A stretch of 35,769 nucleotides of DNA, taken from an uncultured Chryseobacterium sp. Lineage in GTDB: Bacteria > Bacteroidota > Bacteroidia > Flavobacteriales > Weeksellaceae. The notes below the pieces were generated by a model. The model searched no databases and was not told the DNA's origin. It saw only the letters and a list, made by a program, of their open reading frames with translations. The stretch spans positions 1 to 35,769 of the forward strand of contig CAJYRQ010000070.1 of assembly GCA_913777465.1 (NCBI GenBank), read 5' to 3'. Position numbers and translations under genes: made by a program. This document shows positions 1 to 7,653 of the stretch, piece by piece; position 1 is the first letter of the stretch; each line of letters opens with the position of its first letter.

Positions 1-86
1 ATCAAAAGTATATCTGACAACCTATGACTGCACTTATTCTCTATACGGAAGTCTTCAATATTACCAAAATATTCTTGTATGCTCAT
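1..86 (-). CDS. ISAs1-family transposase, N-terminal fragment (runs off left edge)
   Basis: An ATG at 84-86 (minus) opens a frame that stays open to the window edge and gives 28 residues. Visible pattern: F-G-N-I-E-D-F-R near residues 7-14, then C-S-H-R-L-S-D-I-L-L near residues 19-28. The order F..IeDfR....H.LsDILl is typical of the start of ISAs1 / H-repeat transposases. Only the first twelfth or so of a roughly 370-residue protein would be present, so the family call rests on a short stretch. The gene lies just downstream of the immunity gene, on the same strand. Bases 87-141 would hold the end of the insertion sequence, perhaps the segment CATGCGTTTGCCCT at 112-125, but no partner terminal repeat is available to confirm it. 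Confidence 0.55.
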   Translation of the reverse strand, partial: MSIQEYFGNIEDFRIENKCSHRLSDILL

Positions 87-141
87 ACATACAAAGATCT
101 TATTTATTTTTCATGCGTTTGCCCTAATAATAATTCGCTAA

Positions 142-762
142 TTATATCCATTCAGAAGGAATTATAACATTATCCGGACAATTAAAATCCTTAATAACAT
201 CTAGGAATTTTTGAGTTACTCCTATTTCACCATGGTCAACAAAATTAAAAATATCTGCCCCTTTATATGAGTCATAATAGACTTGTAAATGAATTGCATT
301 TTCTTCGCTATTTCTAATAATCAATTTTGATTTTTCTTCATTATATTTATTTAAATATGAATTACAACCTGCGCAAATTCCAATAAAATCACTTGCTATA
401 GGTATATTTCTAACTGGAGGAGCCAAAATAGCTAAATAAACTAACGTAGGAATAGTTGTCATGTCAATATCACTATACTTTTGCTTTACTTTACTAACCT
501 TTATTGGTGCAAAACCATTAATCCCAGCATTTACCAATGCTTCATAAAGATTTTCAGAAACAATTAAAATATTAGAAGCGCTAAGCATATCTTCTCCGTT
601 ATATCTTTCAATTTCTACCTCAACTTTCGAATATTTAATTTCTTCTTTTAACTCTTTATTACATATTTTACATTTAGGTTGTTGTACTTTTGAACTTTTC
701 TTACCTAAATTACCTATCCAACTTTTTGAATTGAAGGTGAATATGTTCTCTTTATTATTCAT
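142..762 (-). CDS. Putative immunity protein, double-CxxC (SitI6-like) family
   Basis: 206 residues, no signal peptide and no membrane segment, so probably cytoplasmic. It carries two Cys pairs, C31-K-I-C34 and C130-A-G-C133, which could form a zinc-ribbon-like metal site. This layout resembles the double-CXXCG immunity family (SitI6 of Myxococcus), though the Gly after each second Cys is missing here. Its ATG shares one base with the stop of the large effector upstream (TAATG at 760-764 on the minus strand), the tight coupling expected of a toxin-immunity pair. Base composition is very AT-rich, like the last third of the effector and unlike the rest of the cluster, suggesting the toxin tip and immunity gene travelled together. 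The immunity role is inferred from position and the Cys pattern, not from a sequence match. Confidence 0.6.
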   Translation of the reverse strand: MNNKENIFTFNSKSWIGNLGKKSSKVQQPKCKICNKELKEEIKYSKVEVEIERYNGEDMLSASNILIVSENLYEALVNAGINGFAPIKVSKVKQKYSDIDMTTIPTLVYLAILAPPVRNIPIASDFIGICAGCNSYLNKYNEEKSKLIIRNSEENAIHLQVYYDSYKGADIFNFVDHGEIGVTQKFLDVIKDFNCPDNVIIPSEWI

Positions 763-3700
763 TAATTAAGTAAATATTTTAAACTGTTAGTAATTGTTTC
801 TATTTCATTTTCTGTTAGCTGTCTTCCTGCTGTCAATTCAGCTTTTCCAATATCATCTAAAGATTGCTTTATAAATACATCTGTTTTTGCGGCAAAATCA
901 ATTATTCTCTTTTTCATATTAGCATCATCAATCATATTTAACGCCTTTAACTCATCTAATTGACTATAAACCTCATTCCAAGCAATTCGGATATCTGACA
1001 AATGAAGAATTTTATTAATATTTCCTTTTGGTATCGCCCTTAAACTTTTCGGAGCATTAATTAATTCTTTTTCAAAAAGATATGCAAAATCAGAACCTTT
1101 TTCAATGAGATGATGAATAACATCATTTGAAATATCAACCTTGTTAGCTAATGCAAATATCTCACGATAATTAGGGGTTTTCGTAAATTCATTCTTATTA
1201 GAAATTTTCATTAATTTCCTTCCTTGTTCATCAATAAACTCATCTCCTTTTCTTAAGCCTTTAGAAACCTCTGCTTTATCTTTTTTAATAATGCTCATTA
1301 AATCTTCACCAGGCATCGGTCCAGACATAATCACAAACAAAGGGTTTATCTCAGCCAGGACTTCCCATCGTTTGCCTTGTATTCTGAGCAATACTTTTTT
1401 AATTCGCATCCGCTCTAAAATGTCATCAGCCAATTTACGTAAAGATTTGCTTAGTTTTCCAAGATTTTTTCCGGCCATGCCTTTAAACAGAACTTTTCCT
1501 TCTTTAATGATGAATTTACTAAAATTCATTACGGATCTTGCTCCTGCTTTAATAAGCTTTATACCACCCTTCACCAGTTGGGTAATCGCTTTTGCGGCTA
1601 CTTCCACTAATTTAAATCCAAGATACATCGCCAGTTCTATCAACGCTGCTGCCAGTCCTCTGCTGAAAGCTTTGGTACCGCCTTTGATCTCTCCGGCCCA
1701 TGATTTGGCAAGTCCGTCAACAAAATGAGTGGCCAATTGTGCGATTGTTACTCCAATGAATACATCTGCCAATATCGGCATAATTACCGGTAATGCCGCT
1801 GTTATCGCTCCCCCTGTAACTACTTCAGCTGCGATAAATACAACCAGTGCAGCAATAATTCCACCTACGACTTTCAGCCAGTTTTTATCCCACCATTGCT
1901 TAATGCCTGTTTTCATCATCTCCCATTTTATTTCGGCACGCTTCATAGGGGTTAAGCCATCATTGAATTTCTGCCCTGATACTTCAGGAGCGCTTTGTGA
2001 TGTTTTGGCTTCTTCCATAACAGAAGACATGGTTCTGGAAGGATCATTACGCTCACCAATAGTTGCCTCTGTTTGTCCTGCTTTTTGCATTCTTTTTAAT
2101 TCAGCCTGCATTTCCGGAGATAATTCTTCGAAGCTTACGACATCTACCCCCACGTTTGCATTCGTCCAGGGCGCTTTTGGCATTCCGTCATCCGAACCCT
2201 GTTCATTACCTACGGATAACAACCCCATTTGCATGGCAGCCATAAGTTCTTCAGGCGATAAAGACTCATCAAGATTTGCACCTAACAATTCTTCCATCCC
2301 GCCTTGTTTTATGGTGTCAAATGTTACTCCGAACAAAGCATCTTTTATATTTCCTAATTTTTCTAGGAGAGCAAGAATATCACCTTTTACAATCATCCCG
2401 ACAACCGTTAAAATACCATCATAAACAGATTGCAGTATACCTAATAACTTGTCTACAGTTTCAGCCAGGAAATCAATCACAGCCACCACTGCTTTTTTGA
2501 AGACTTCAAAGGCCTGGTTCACCAGCTTTTCGGCGACGGCCACATATTTATCGATCCGGGCTTTCAGTCGGTCCCTGATACCGGGGAAAGCTGCCAGGGC
2601 AATGTCCAGAAAGCCTTTGATGACGGAGGCAAATGCTTTGATCAGGCTGACAATGGCTTTTCGCGCCAGTTCCAGGGCTGCCAGCACCAGGGTCTTGGCC
2701 GCTTCAAAAATAGCTTTAACGGCATCCCTGAGCTTGGTGAAAATATAGTTCAGTGCATCTTTCAGGGCGTTGATGAATGCCGAAGCTTTATCGGCTACCC
2801 AGCCGAAGAACCCCCCGCTGGCTTTCTGCTGTTCTGTTTTCTTCTGCCGGGCTTCAGCCTGGGCGGCTTCTTTCTTTTTGAGCGCCTCCGTATTGGCCTT
2901 ATCGACATGTCCCTGGGCGGTGGTTTCGCCTCTGCTTTTTTCCGTCTTGATATGCCCCAGCGTAGCTTTGGCATGGTCGCCGGACTTTCTGGCAAAATCC
3001 GCTTCTGTTTGATCCAGGGCCTGCTGCCACTCAACCCTGGAGCTGTGGACGTCTGACCGGGCATCTTTTACGGTTTTCAGCTGCTTTTCATGCGACCGGT
3101 CCTTTTCTGTTCCGATCTGTGTTTCCGCCGTTTTTTCCTGTTCCAGCACCTTTTGGTCATGCTCCAGTTCGGCAGCCTTGTATTTTTCATTCTCTGTGCC
3201 GATTTTTGTCCGGATGACCGGGGCAAACTGCTCGTTAATTCCGGCTTTGTCAATACCTTCTAATTTTAGTGTTTCAAGAGGCTGTTTTTTAACCGCTTTG
3301 GCGCTTATTTTCCGCGAAGGCTTAAGGATCTCATCTTTTGGTTTCTTAATGATGTCGTTTTCACCGTAGTCTTTATGGATATCATTTTCCGCGTGATCCT
3401 TTTGGATGCCCATGTCATGAGCCGCTTCCTGCTGTTCGATAGCGAGATGCTGTGTATCGGCTTCTCCCGTCAATTGTACCCGGGTATCCTGCTGCATGGC
3501 CGCCGGAATGGCTGAGGTATCCAGTTGGATATTGCCCAATACATGCTGAGCCTGCTTTTCCAGGCCTCCGGTTTGGCCTGCTGCGTTAAAAGAATAGCTT
3601 GTCTTTTTCAGAGGCTCGCTTTGGGTAAAAGAAACTTCTTTTGATTTCGGCTTTTGAGCAACCGGCTGAAGGTTTTTTTTACCAGGTTTCACTGTTTTCT

Positions 3701-4382
3701 TTGCCGGACCTGCTTTACGTTTCGGTTTGGATCCGGTGAAGGCACTGCCGGATTTTGCATTCACTTTAGGAAGCCTGTTCGCCGCTTTTTCAGCCTTGTT
3801 ATTGAAAAGACCGGAACTGCTGTCCTGGACGGCATTGAATTGAGCCGCCAACTCCGTAGCAGGAGCATGTGACAGGTCGGTCAGAGCGTCGTCCGTATTG
3901 CCGGAACCTGCCGGTTTTGCTTTCTGCTGAGCTTCCTTCTGTATTTTGTTTTCCCGGTAAGCCGCCGCCTGCTCCTCCAGGGTCTTTGGCAGATACGTTC
4001 CGGATTTACGGTCCTGATACTCCTGCATCTCATTGATGCTCAGGGTCGCCATATATTTTTTCTCCGCTTCTTTGGTCTCAGGGTGGTTAAGGTCTCCGGT
4101 TGCTGCCAGGCTTTCCTGAAACTTACCGTACCTGATTTCGGCACCCTGGCCGTAAATGGTCTTTGAGCCGTGGACCGGGGCGATGGTTCCGTTCAGGTTC
4201 TTCCTGTCGGAATAAGGGTTGGCCGATCCGGCCGTTACCGCGGTGCTTTCCGGTTTCTGGGTTTGTAAATTGGCAAATTCGGTTACCGGCAGGGGGACCA
4301 CTACAGGCTTTTCAGGCCTCTGTTTTTTGCCCGGGCCGTGAGGATTACCGCTGCTTTTATCTAGAGGTTTTGCTGCTTTCAT
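762..4382 (-). CDS. Large eCIS-associated effector with variable C-terminal toxin tip
   Basis: 1206 residues. Residues 1-142 are nearly the same as the start of the second large gene at 33366. Residues ~150-390 are low-complexity, Lys/Ala/Pro-rich. Residues ~400-520 are highly charged and probably coiled coil. Residues ~525-700 start with a GFFGW motif and form long amphipathic helices of the kind seen in eCIS-associated cargo proteins. Residues ~835-890 are strongly hydrophobic (possible membrane insertion or helical packing). From about residue 1033 the DNA becomes AT-rich and the protein changes character; H1090-H1091 and H1127-L-S-D-I-R-x-A-W-N suggest an HNH/HHH-type nuclease or SitA6-like toxin, but this is inference. 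No DUF4157 HExxH metallopeptidase motif was found. The ATG at 4380-4382 is supported by the match to the paralogue's start. It overlaps the immunity gene by one base. Confident as eCIS cargo, unsure of the enzymatic activity. Confidence 0.75.
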   Translation of the reverse strand: MKAAKPLDKSSGNPHGPGKKQRPEKPVVVPLPVTEFANLQTQKPESTAVTAGSANPYSDRKNLNGTIAPVHGSKTIYGQGAEIRYGKFQESLAATGDLNHPETKEAEKKYMATLSINEMQEYQDRKSGTYLPKTLEEQAAAYRENKIQKEAQQKAKPAGSGNTDDALTDLSHAPATELAAQFNAVQDSSSGLFNNKAEKAANRLPKVNAKSGSAFTGSKPKRKAGPAKKTVKPGKKNLQPVAQKPKSKEVSFTQSEPLKKTSYSFNAAGQTGGLEKQAQHVLGNIQLDTSAIPAAMQQDTRVQLTGEADTQHLAIEQQEAAHDMGIQKDHAENDIHKDYGENDIIKKPKDEILKPSRKISAKAVKKQPLETLKLEGIDKAGINEQFAPVIRTKIGTENEKYKAAELEHDQKVLEQEKTAETQIGTEKDRSHEKQLKTVKDARSDVHSSRVEWQQALDQTEADFARKSGDHAKATLGHIKTEKSRGETTAQGHVDKANTEALKKKEAAQAEARQKKTEQQKASGGFFGWVADKASAFINALKDALNYIFTKLRDAVKAIFEAAKTLVLAALELARKAIVSLIKAFASVIKGFLDIALAAFPGIRDRLKARIDKYVAVAEKLVNQAFEVFKKAVVAVIDFLAETVDKLLGILQSVYDGILTVVGMIVKGDILALLEKLGNIKDALFGVTFDTIKQGGMEELLGANLDESLSPEELMAAMQMGLLSVGNEQGSDDGMPKAPWTNANVGVDVVSFEELSPEMQAELKRMQKAGQTEATIGERNDPSRTMSSVMEEAKTSQSAPEVSGQKFNDGLTPMKRAEIKWEMMKTGIKQWWDKNWLKVVGGIIAALVVFIAAEVVTGGAITAALPVIMPILADVFIGVTIAQLATHFVDGLAKSWAGEIKGGTKAFSRGLAAALIELAMYLGFKLVEVAAKAITQLVKGGIKLIKAGARSVMNFSKFIIKEGKVLFKGMAGKNLGKLSKSLRKLADDILERMRIKKVLLRIQGKRWEVLAEINPLFVIMSGPMPGEDLMSIIKKDKAEVSKGLRKGDEFIDEQGRKLMKISNKNEFTKTPNYREIFALANKVDISNDVIHHLIEKGSDFAYLFEKELINAPKSLRAIPKGNINKILHLSDIRIAWNEVYSQLDELKALNMIDDANMKKRIIDFAAKTDVFIKQSLDDIGKAELTAGRQLTENEIETITNSLKYLLN
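3957..4382 (-). repeat. Long inverted repeat, copy A (effector N-terminal module)
   Basis: About 425 bases encoding residues 1-142 of the first effector. It matches copy B at 33366-33791 in opposite orientation, with several stretches of more than 20 identical bases (for example across the codons for NPHGPGKK and for PLPVTE-x-ANLQTQKPE). Similarity ends sharply after EEQAAAY. Confidence 0.85.
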
Positions 4383-4724
4383 GGAATTGATGTTTTTATT
4401 TGAATTTGTTTTAAAGTAATATAAAGCACGGCGATATCGGCAGTGCTTTATCTACTACCGGATGATCGGAAAGGATCGGGCCGCTTCCGGCTTTGTTCCC
4501 GTGTATTTGGTTTCAGGGTTAATTTTTTTCGGAAAAATTGACTGTTTTTTATATTCAGTTTGTTAAATCAGTTGTGCCATTTTAAAGAACAGAACGATTG
4601 GAAGTTTTAATGAAATTTTTATTGGGCCTGATCCAAAAAATCACTTTAATATCCATAAATCCTGTAAGTGTCTTAACCGAAAGTACTTCCGGCATCCCGC
4701 TTCCATCTTCCAGCCTAAACTCAC
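4383..4724. other. Intergenic gap with one hairpin, no gene seen
   Basis: This 342-base gap separates the tape-measure stop from the effector start; both genes point left. No convincing coding frame was found on either strand. It contains a hairpin next to the effector start (listed separately). I found no TAnnTTTG box for the minus strand, so the effector may be read through from the tape-measure gene or use a promoter I cannot recognise. Confidence 0.5.
4422..4450 (-). promoter_or_regulatory. Hairpin in the effector leader
   Basis: TAAAGCAC at 4422-4429 pairs perfectly with GTGCTTTA at 4443-4450. The 13-base loop contains the palindrome CGATATCG. The hairpin sits 40 bases upstream of the effector ATG (minus strand). 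It could be a weak terminator for the upstream tape-measure transcript or a leader structure controlling effector translation; no long U tract follows it. Confidence 0.4.
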
Positions 4725-6209
4725 TTACCAGTTCACATACACAAACTTTTCCTTCCACGGCAGCTTTACCAAGCCGATGCCCCAGGCCAGCTTATCCAGC
4801 AGGATGTCCTGGGTTTTCCGTTCTACAGTGAGGATGTAATCATAATCGGTGACCACCAGTTTACCGGGACGCTGGAAAAACTCGTTCTGCAACAGGGCGG
4901 CGGATGAATTTTTCATCGGGCTCCAGTTGTGCCGGACGCTTTCGATAACGTTTTTAGCCTCGGTTTTATGTTTGCGCGACAGTTTGATGTGCCGGCTGAT
5001 GGGCTGGTGCGCCGGGATATTGCACAGGAATTTCTCCAAAACCATGTCGTATTCGGGGGCATTGGTCTTTCCGGTAGCGATGTAATGCAGCAAATGGGAC
5101 CCCAATTCGGGATCAAGAAGCTGTTGGGTTCTCGGATCCAGAAGTCCGCAATGCTCAAAAAAGGTTTTGATGAACGGGTGGATCAGGATAAGTCCGGCGT
5201 GTTGCACGTACTGGCCGTCATCGGGTATGGCTTCTTCAGGAATTCTTTCCTCTGATACTGCTTTTTCAAAAAGGGACTGCTCTTTCTTATAAATGGTTTC
5301 CGAAGAAGATTTTGCATTTTCCATGAGATCCGGCTGACGGATTTTCAGGATTTCTGTAATCTCCTTTTCAATTTCTTTTTCTTTAATGAAAGGAAACACT
5401 TTGGCGATGGTCTTCAGATTCTTTCGGATGGCTTCTGCCTGCAATGTTTCTGCCGCTATTAGCTTTACGATTTGCTGAACCAGATATTCCTGAAAGCTGT
5501 TTTTTGACGGATCTGAATATCCTGATACTACAGTCAGAAGTATTTGCCAGATCATCATCCGGTCGGGTGGACTGAGTCCCGGGATAGAACGGATCACCTC
5601 CGGCTCCGGGATGATTTCCTTTTTCTTATCTTTTAAAAGCACCCGGCACAATTGGGCAAGCTGAACATCCGGAAGCTGATGAATCAGGCGGTTCCGTACT
5701 TTTTGCCTGGGTAAAACGGATCTTATGATTTGCGGGAAACGGTCGGCTGAAATCAGGGTTTCAAATACCGTGGGTTCGAGGAAGTTGATTCCTTTTTTAT
5801 CAGGATTCCACCACGGCATCGATCCGTGTTCCAGAAAGTAGATAAAGGTCCGGATCATTTTTTCCGTGTTTCCGACAAGATGGGCTTTGCTGCTGTTTTC
5901 CGTTTCCTGCTCAGCACTTAAGACCGGCTCTGTAATCCCCGACAATTCTTCCTTGAAATGCTGGATGATCATATTTTTCAGTTCCGTATTCAACGCACTG
6001 TTTTTGATTTCCAGATTCAGTTCCAGTTTGGGGATCTGCAGTGTCCGGTCAGGGAATTTTCGCTCCAGCGCATCAATGTATTTTTCGATTTCCGGAAAAA
6101 CGTCCATCGACAAAAAGCTGCTGATATCGTCTTTGATATCATAGGCTTTTTGTTTGTTGCTGACGGTAATTTCAACGAAGACTTTCTGAATGATATGGTC
6201 CTGGTTCAC
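4725..6209 (-). CDS. eCIS tape-measure protein (Afp14/PVC14-like)
   Basis: In Afp-type particles this protein is thought to set the length of the inner tube and sheath. It starts NQDHIIQKVFVEI, the typical opening of the family, and ends with its conserved tail: HAGLILIHPF near residue 350, LLHYIATG, the PEYDMVLEKFLCN block, then DKLAWGIGLVKLPWKEK at the very end. The family start points to a GTG at 6207-6209, giving 494 residues. The frame stays open upstream to an ATG at 6401, but that extension overlaps the better-supported Cys-rich gene and is not family-like. A TTG about 21 bases further upstream is the other candidate. It lies in a leftward unit with the Cys-rich gene and probably the effector, opposite the main structural operon. 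Confidence 0.88.
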   Translation of the reverse strand: MNQDHIIQKVFVEITVSNKQKAYDIKDDISSFLSMDVFPEIEKYIDALERKFPDRTLQIPKLELNLEIKNSALNTELKNMIIQHFKEELSGITEPVLSAEQETENSSKAHLVGNTEKMIRTFIYFLEHGSMPWWNPDKKGINFLEPTVFETLISADRFPQIIRSVLPRQKVRNRLIHQLPDVQLAQLCRVLLKDKKKEIIPEPEVIRSIPGLSPPDRMMIWQILLTVVSGYSDPSKNSFQEYLVQQIVKLIAAETLQAEAIRKNLKTIAKVFPFIKEKEIEKEITEILKIRQPDLMENAKSSSETIYKKEQSLFEKAVSEERIPEEAIPDDGQYVQHAGLILIHPFIKTFFEHCGLLDPRTQQLLDPELGSHLLHYIATGKTNAPEYDMVLEKFLCNIPAHQPISRHIKLSRKHKTEAKNVIESVRHNWSPMKNSSAALLQNEFFQRPGKLVVTDYDYILTVERKTQDILLDKLAWGIGLVKLPWKEKFVYVNW

Positions 6210-6259
6210 GTGAAGGAGGGTTTGATTATACAAAAATGCTGGGGCCGGTGATTTTGTTT

Positions 6260-6574
6260 TTATTTGAATTCCCCTCCCCAGAAGCCGGCAGGGCAGAGGC
6301 TGGCTTTCGATTTTTGCTTTGCGCTCAGCCTGCATCCGCAGCCTCTGATAAAGCCTTCTTTCGGAGAATTTACCACTTCCATGGTCTGCGGGTTGATCCA
6401 TTTCTGGGTATCGCAGTTGTTGCCGTTTTTCAGAGGGCAGGCATTGCAGATTTCTTCCCGGATGGAATAAATCAGTTCTTCGTTTTGATCCGCCAGTCCC
6501 AGTTTTGAGCGCAGTTCGTTAAAATGGCCGCCGATGATCTCATTGCGCTTGCCGAAAATTTTCTTAATATTCAT
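6260..6574 (-). CDS. Small Cys-rich protein of eCIS/phage-like clusters
   Basis: 104 residues with the Cys pattern EEIC-x2-C-x7-C in the first half and GCGCRL ... LCP ... W in the second. Such small Cys-rich proteins recur next to tail-like clusters in Bacteroidota; their role is unknown to me, and a structural metal site is only a guess. It is the first gene of the leftward unit: a TAnnTTTG box at 6601-6608 sits 27 bases from its ATG. It ends about 50 bases before the chosen GTG of the tape-measure gene. Confidence 0.7.
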   Translation of the reverse strand: MNIKKIFGKRNEIIGGHFNELRSKLGLADQNEELIYSIREEICNACPLKNGNNCDTQKWINPQTMEVVNSPKEGFIRGCGCRLSAKQKSKASLCPAGFWGGEFK

Positions 6575-6600
6575 TGGATTAGGTTTTAAATTGATGGGGT

Positions 6601-6608
6601 CAAAATTA
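6601..6608 (-). promoter_or_regulatory. Leftward promoter -7 box (TAnnTTTG)
   Basis: On the minus strand this reads TAATTTTG, a full match to the Bacteroidota -7 consensus. It lies 27 bases from the ATG of the Cys-rich gene, matching the spacing of the rightward promoter. I do not see a clean TTTG at the -33 position, so the promoter may be weak or activator-dependent. Confidence 0.5.
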
Positions 6609-6887
6609 AAAGAAGAAAATCCTTTAAACGAACGATACGGCCCCTCCGTTCAGTCTTTGCAGTAAAGGGAAGAGCAGGGCCTGTCTGAACCGGCGGATAT
6701 CAATTTAACGTGAACCGAAATAGAAATCCGGTAATTGGCCGGGAGAGGGAGGATGGATGCCGGAAGTTTCTTTCCTATTCCAGCAAAACAGCAGCAAAAC
6801 CAAACCCGGTTGGCCTGCCTGAATCTACTGCATTCCGAAGCGGGATCGCATTTGTCTGATTTCTGGTATTTTTAGGTAATGAAATAG

Positions 6888-6917
6888 TTGTTTGATTATA
6901 AGGGTTTTATATTTTTG
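6888..6917 (+). promoter_or_regulatory. Rightward promoter, upstream copy
   Basis: TTG at 6888-6890, a 19-base spacer and TATTTTTG at 6910-6917 match the Bacteroidota consensus. It would start transcription about 120 bases upstream of the Afp16-like gene, making a longer leader that contains the second promoter. Confidence 0.5.
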
Positions 6918-6986
6918 TTTTCAATCGGATTTAAATAAAAATAAAAATTCCATCTACTGCAAAGACAGGTTTGGGACCCTGAAATA

Positions 6987-7019
6987 TTTGTCTTTTGACG
7001 AACCGGAATTGTATGTTTG
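6987..7019 (+). promoter_or_regulatory. Rightward promoter of the structural operon
   Basis: TTTG at 6987-6990, a 21-base spacer and TATGTTTG at 7012-7019 fully match the Bacteroidota housekeeping promoter. The predicted start site is near 7026, leaving a leader of about 20 bases before the ATG at 7045. It is the best candidate for the main promoter of the eCIS structural genes. Confidence 0.65.
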
Positions 7020-7044
7020 CACCATAATACGAAAGAACAAAATT

Positions 7045-7614
7045 ATGATAAGCAAAGTATTGAACGTTTTAAGAGACAAGCTGAATACGGCAGACATTAT
7101 TGAAGATAGTGTGGTTGTAGCAGACGTTGCCAAACATGATGACGGTACTTCGGGCCTGAGCGATAAGGTAATCATTACATTGTTGAATGTTCAGGAAGAA
7201 CCCGCATTGAAAAATGCCCCGAGATACAATAAGATCATGGCAGGTGATGCAGCACTTAAATATGAAATGAGAGATCCTGCCTACATCAATCTGTATGTCA
7301 TGATCTCGGCCAACAGATCGTCTTATGATATTTCACTGGCCAGTATTTCGAAAGTGATTGAAGTTATCCAGGCCAATAATGTATTAAAATACGTAGATAT
7401 AAGTACTGACCGTACTAAAGATTTCAGTTTCAGAGCCGAAATGCATTCGGTTCCGTTTGAGCAGCTGAGCTATGTCTGGGGACTGTTGGGCGGAAAAGTA
7501 ATGCCGTCTGTCCTGTATAAAGTAAGTGTCATCAAAATTGAGGCTGCAGGTCCAGTAGATGTTGCATCAATCGATCAGGTGGATATTAAAAGCATTACGG
7601 TCGATCAGCCCTAA
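7045..7614 (+). CDS. Afp16/Pvc16-like tube terminator (DUF4255 family)
   Basis: 189 residues beginning MISKVLNVLRDKLN, the usual start of the DUF4255 / Pvc16 N-terminal family. Members cap the end of the inner tube and sheath and join the particle's distal end. The pattern NLYVMISANRSSYDISLASISKVIEVIQ and the later EQLSYVWGLLGGKVMPSVLYKV are characteristic. The frame continues upstream to 6892, but the ATG at 7045 is preferred: it matches the family start and lies 26 bases after a consensus promoter box. It is the first gene of the rightward operon, 39 bases before the first sheath gene. Confidence 0.88.
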   Translation: MISKVLNVLRDKLNTADIIEDSVVVADVAKHDDGTSGLSDKVIITLLNVQEEPALKNAPRYNKIMAGDAALKYEMRDPAYINLYVMISANRSSYDISLASISKVIEVIQANNVLKYVDISTDRTKDFSFRAEMHSVPFEQLSYVWGLLGGKVMPSVLYKVSVIKIEAAGPVDVASIDQVDIKSITVDQP

Positions 7615-7653
7615 AGATAAAAAACGAATAACCCTTTAATTTAAATTTAAAAC

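Larger units (their letters stand above)
6575..7044. other. Divergent intergenic control region
   Basis: 470 bases without a credible gene, between the leftward unit and the rightward structural operon. It contains one leftward and two rightward Bacteroidota-type promoter candidates (listed separately). An open frame running upstream from the Afp16-like gene into this region passes through both rightward promoters and lacks family-like sequence, so I treat it as non-coding. Confidence 0.6.

Noticed and set aside
1291-3012. Several open frames on the plus strand opposite the first effector
   Set aside because: They are antisense to a long, domain-supported gene and their products are low-complexity Ser/Ala-rich sequences without recognisable features.
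762-4382. DUF4157 metallopeptidase domain in the effector
   Set aside because: No HExxH motif was found in the sequence, although the helical middle resembles cargo that often carries it.
4163-4390. Matching frames (MSRGPGRWFRSG...) opposite both effector starts, at 4163-4390 and 33349-33585
   Set aside because: They match only because the two effector N-terminal modules are repeats; both are antisense shadows.
6210-6401. Upstream extension of the tape-measure frame to an ATG at 6401
   Set aside because: It overlaps the Cys-rich gene in another frame and the extra residues do not look like the family; the known start lies at 6209.
6892-7044. Upstream extension of the Afp16-like frame
   Set aside because: It runs through two consensus promoters and the family start is at the ATG at 7045.
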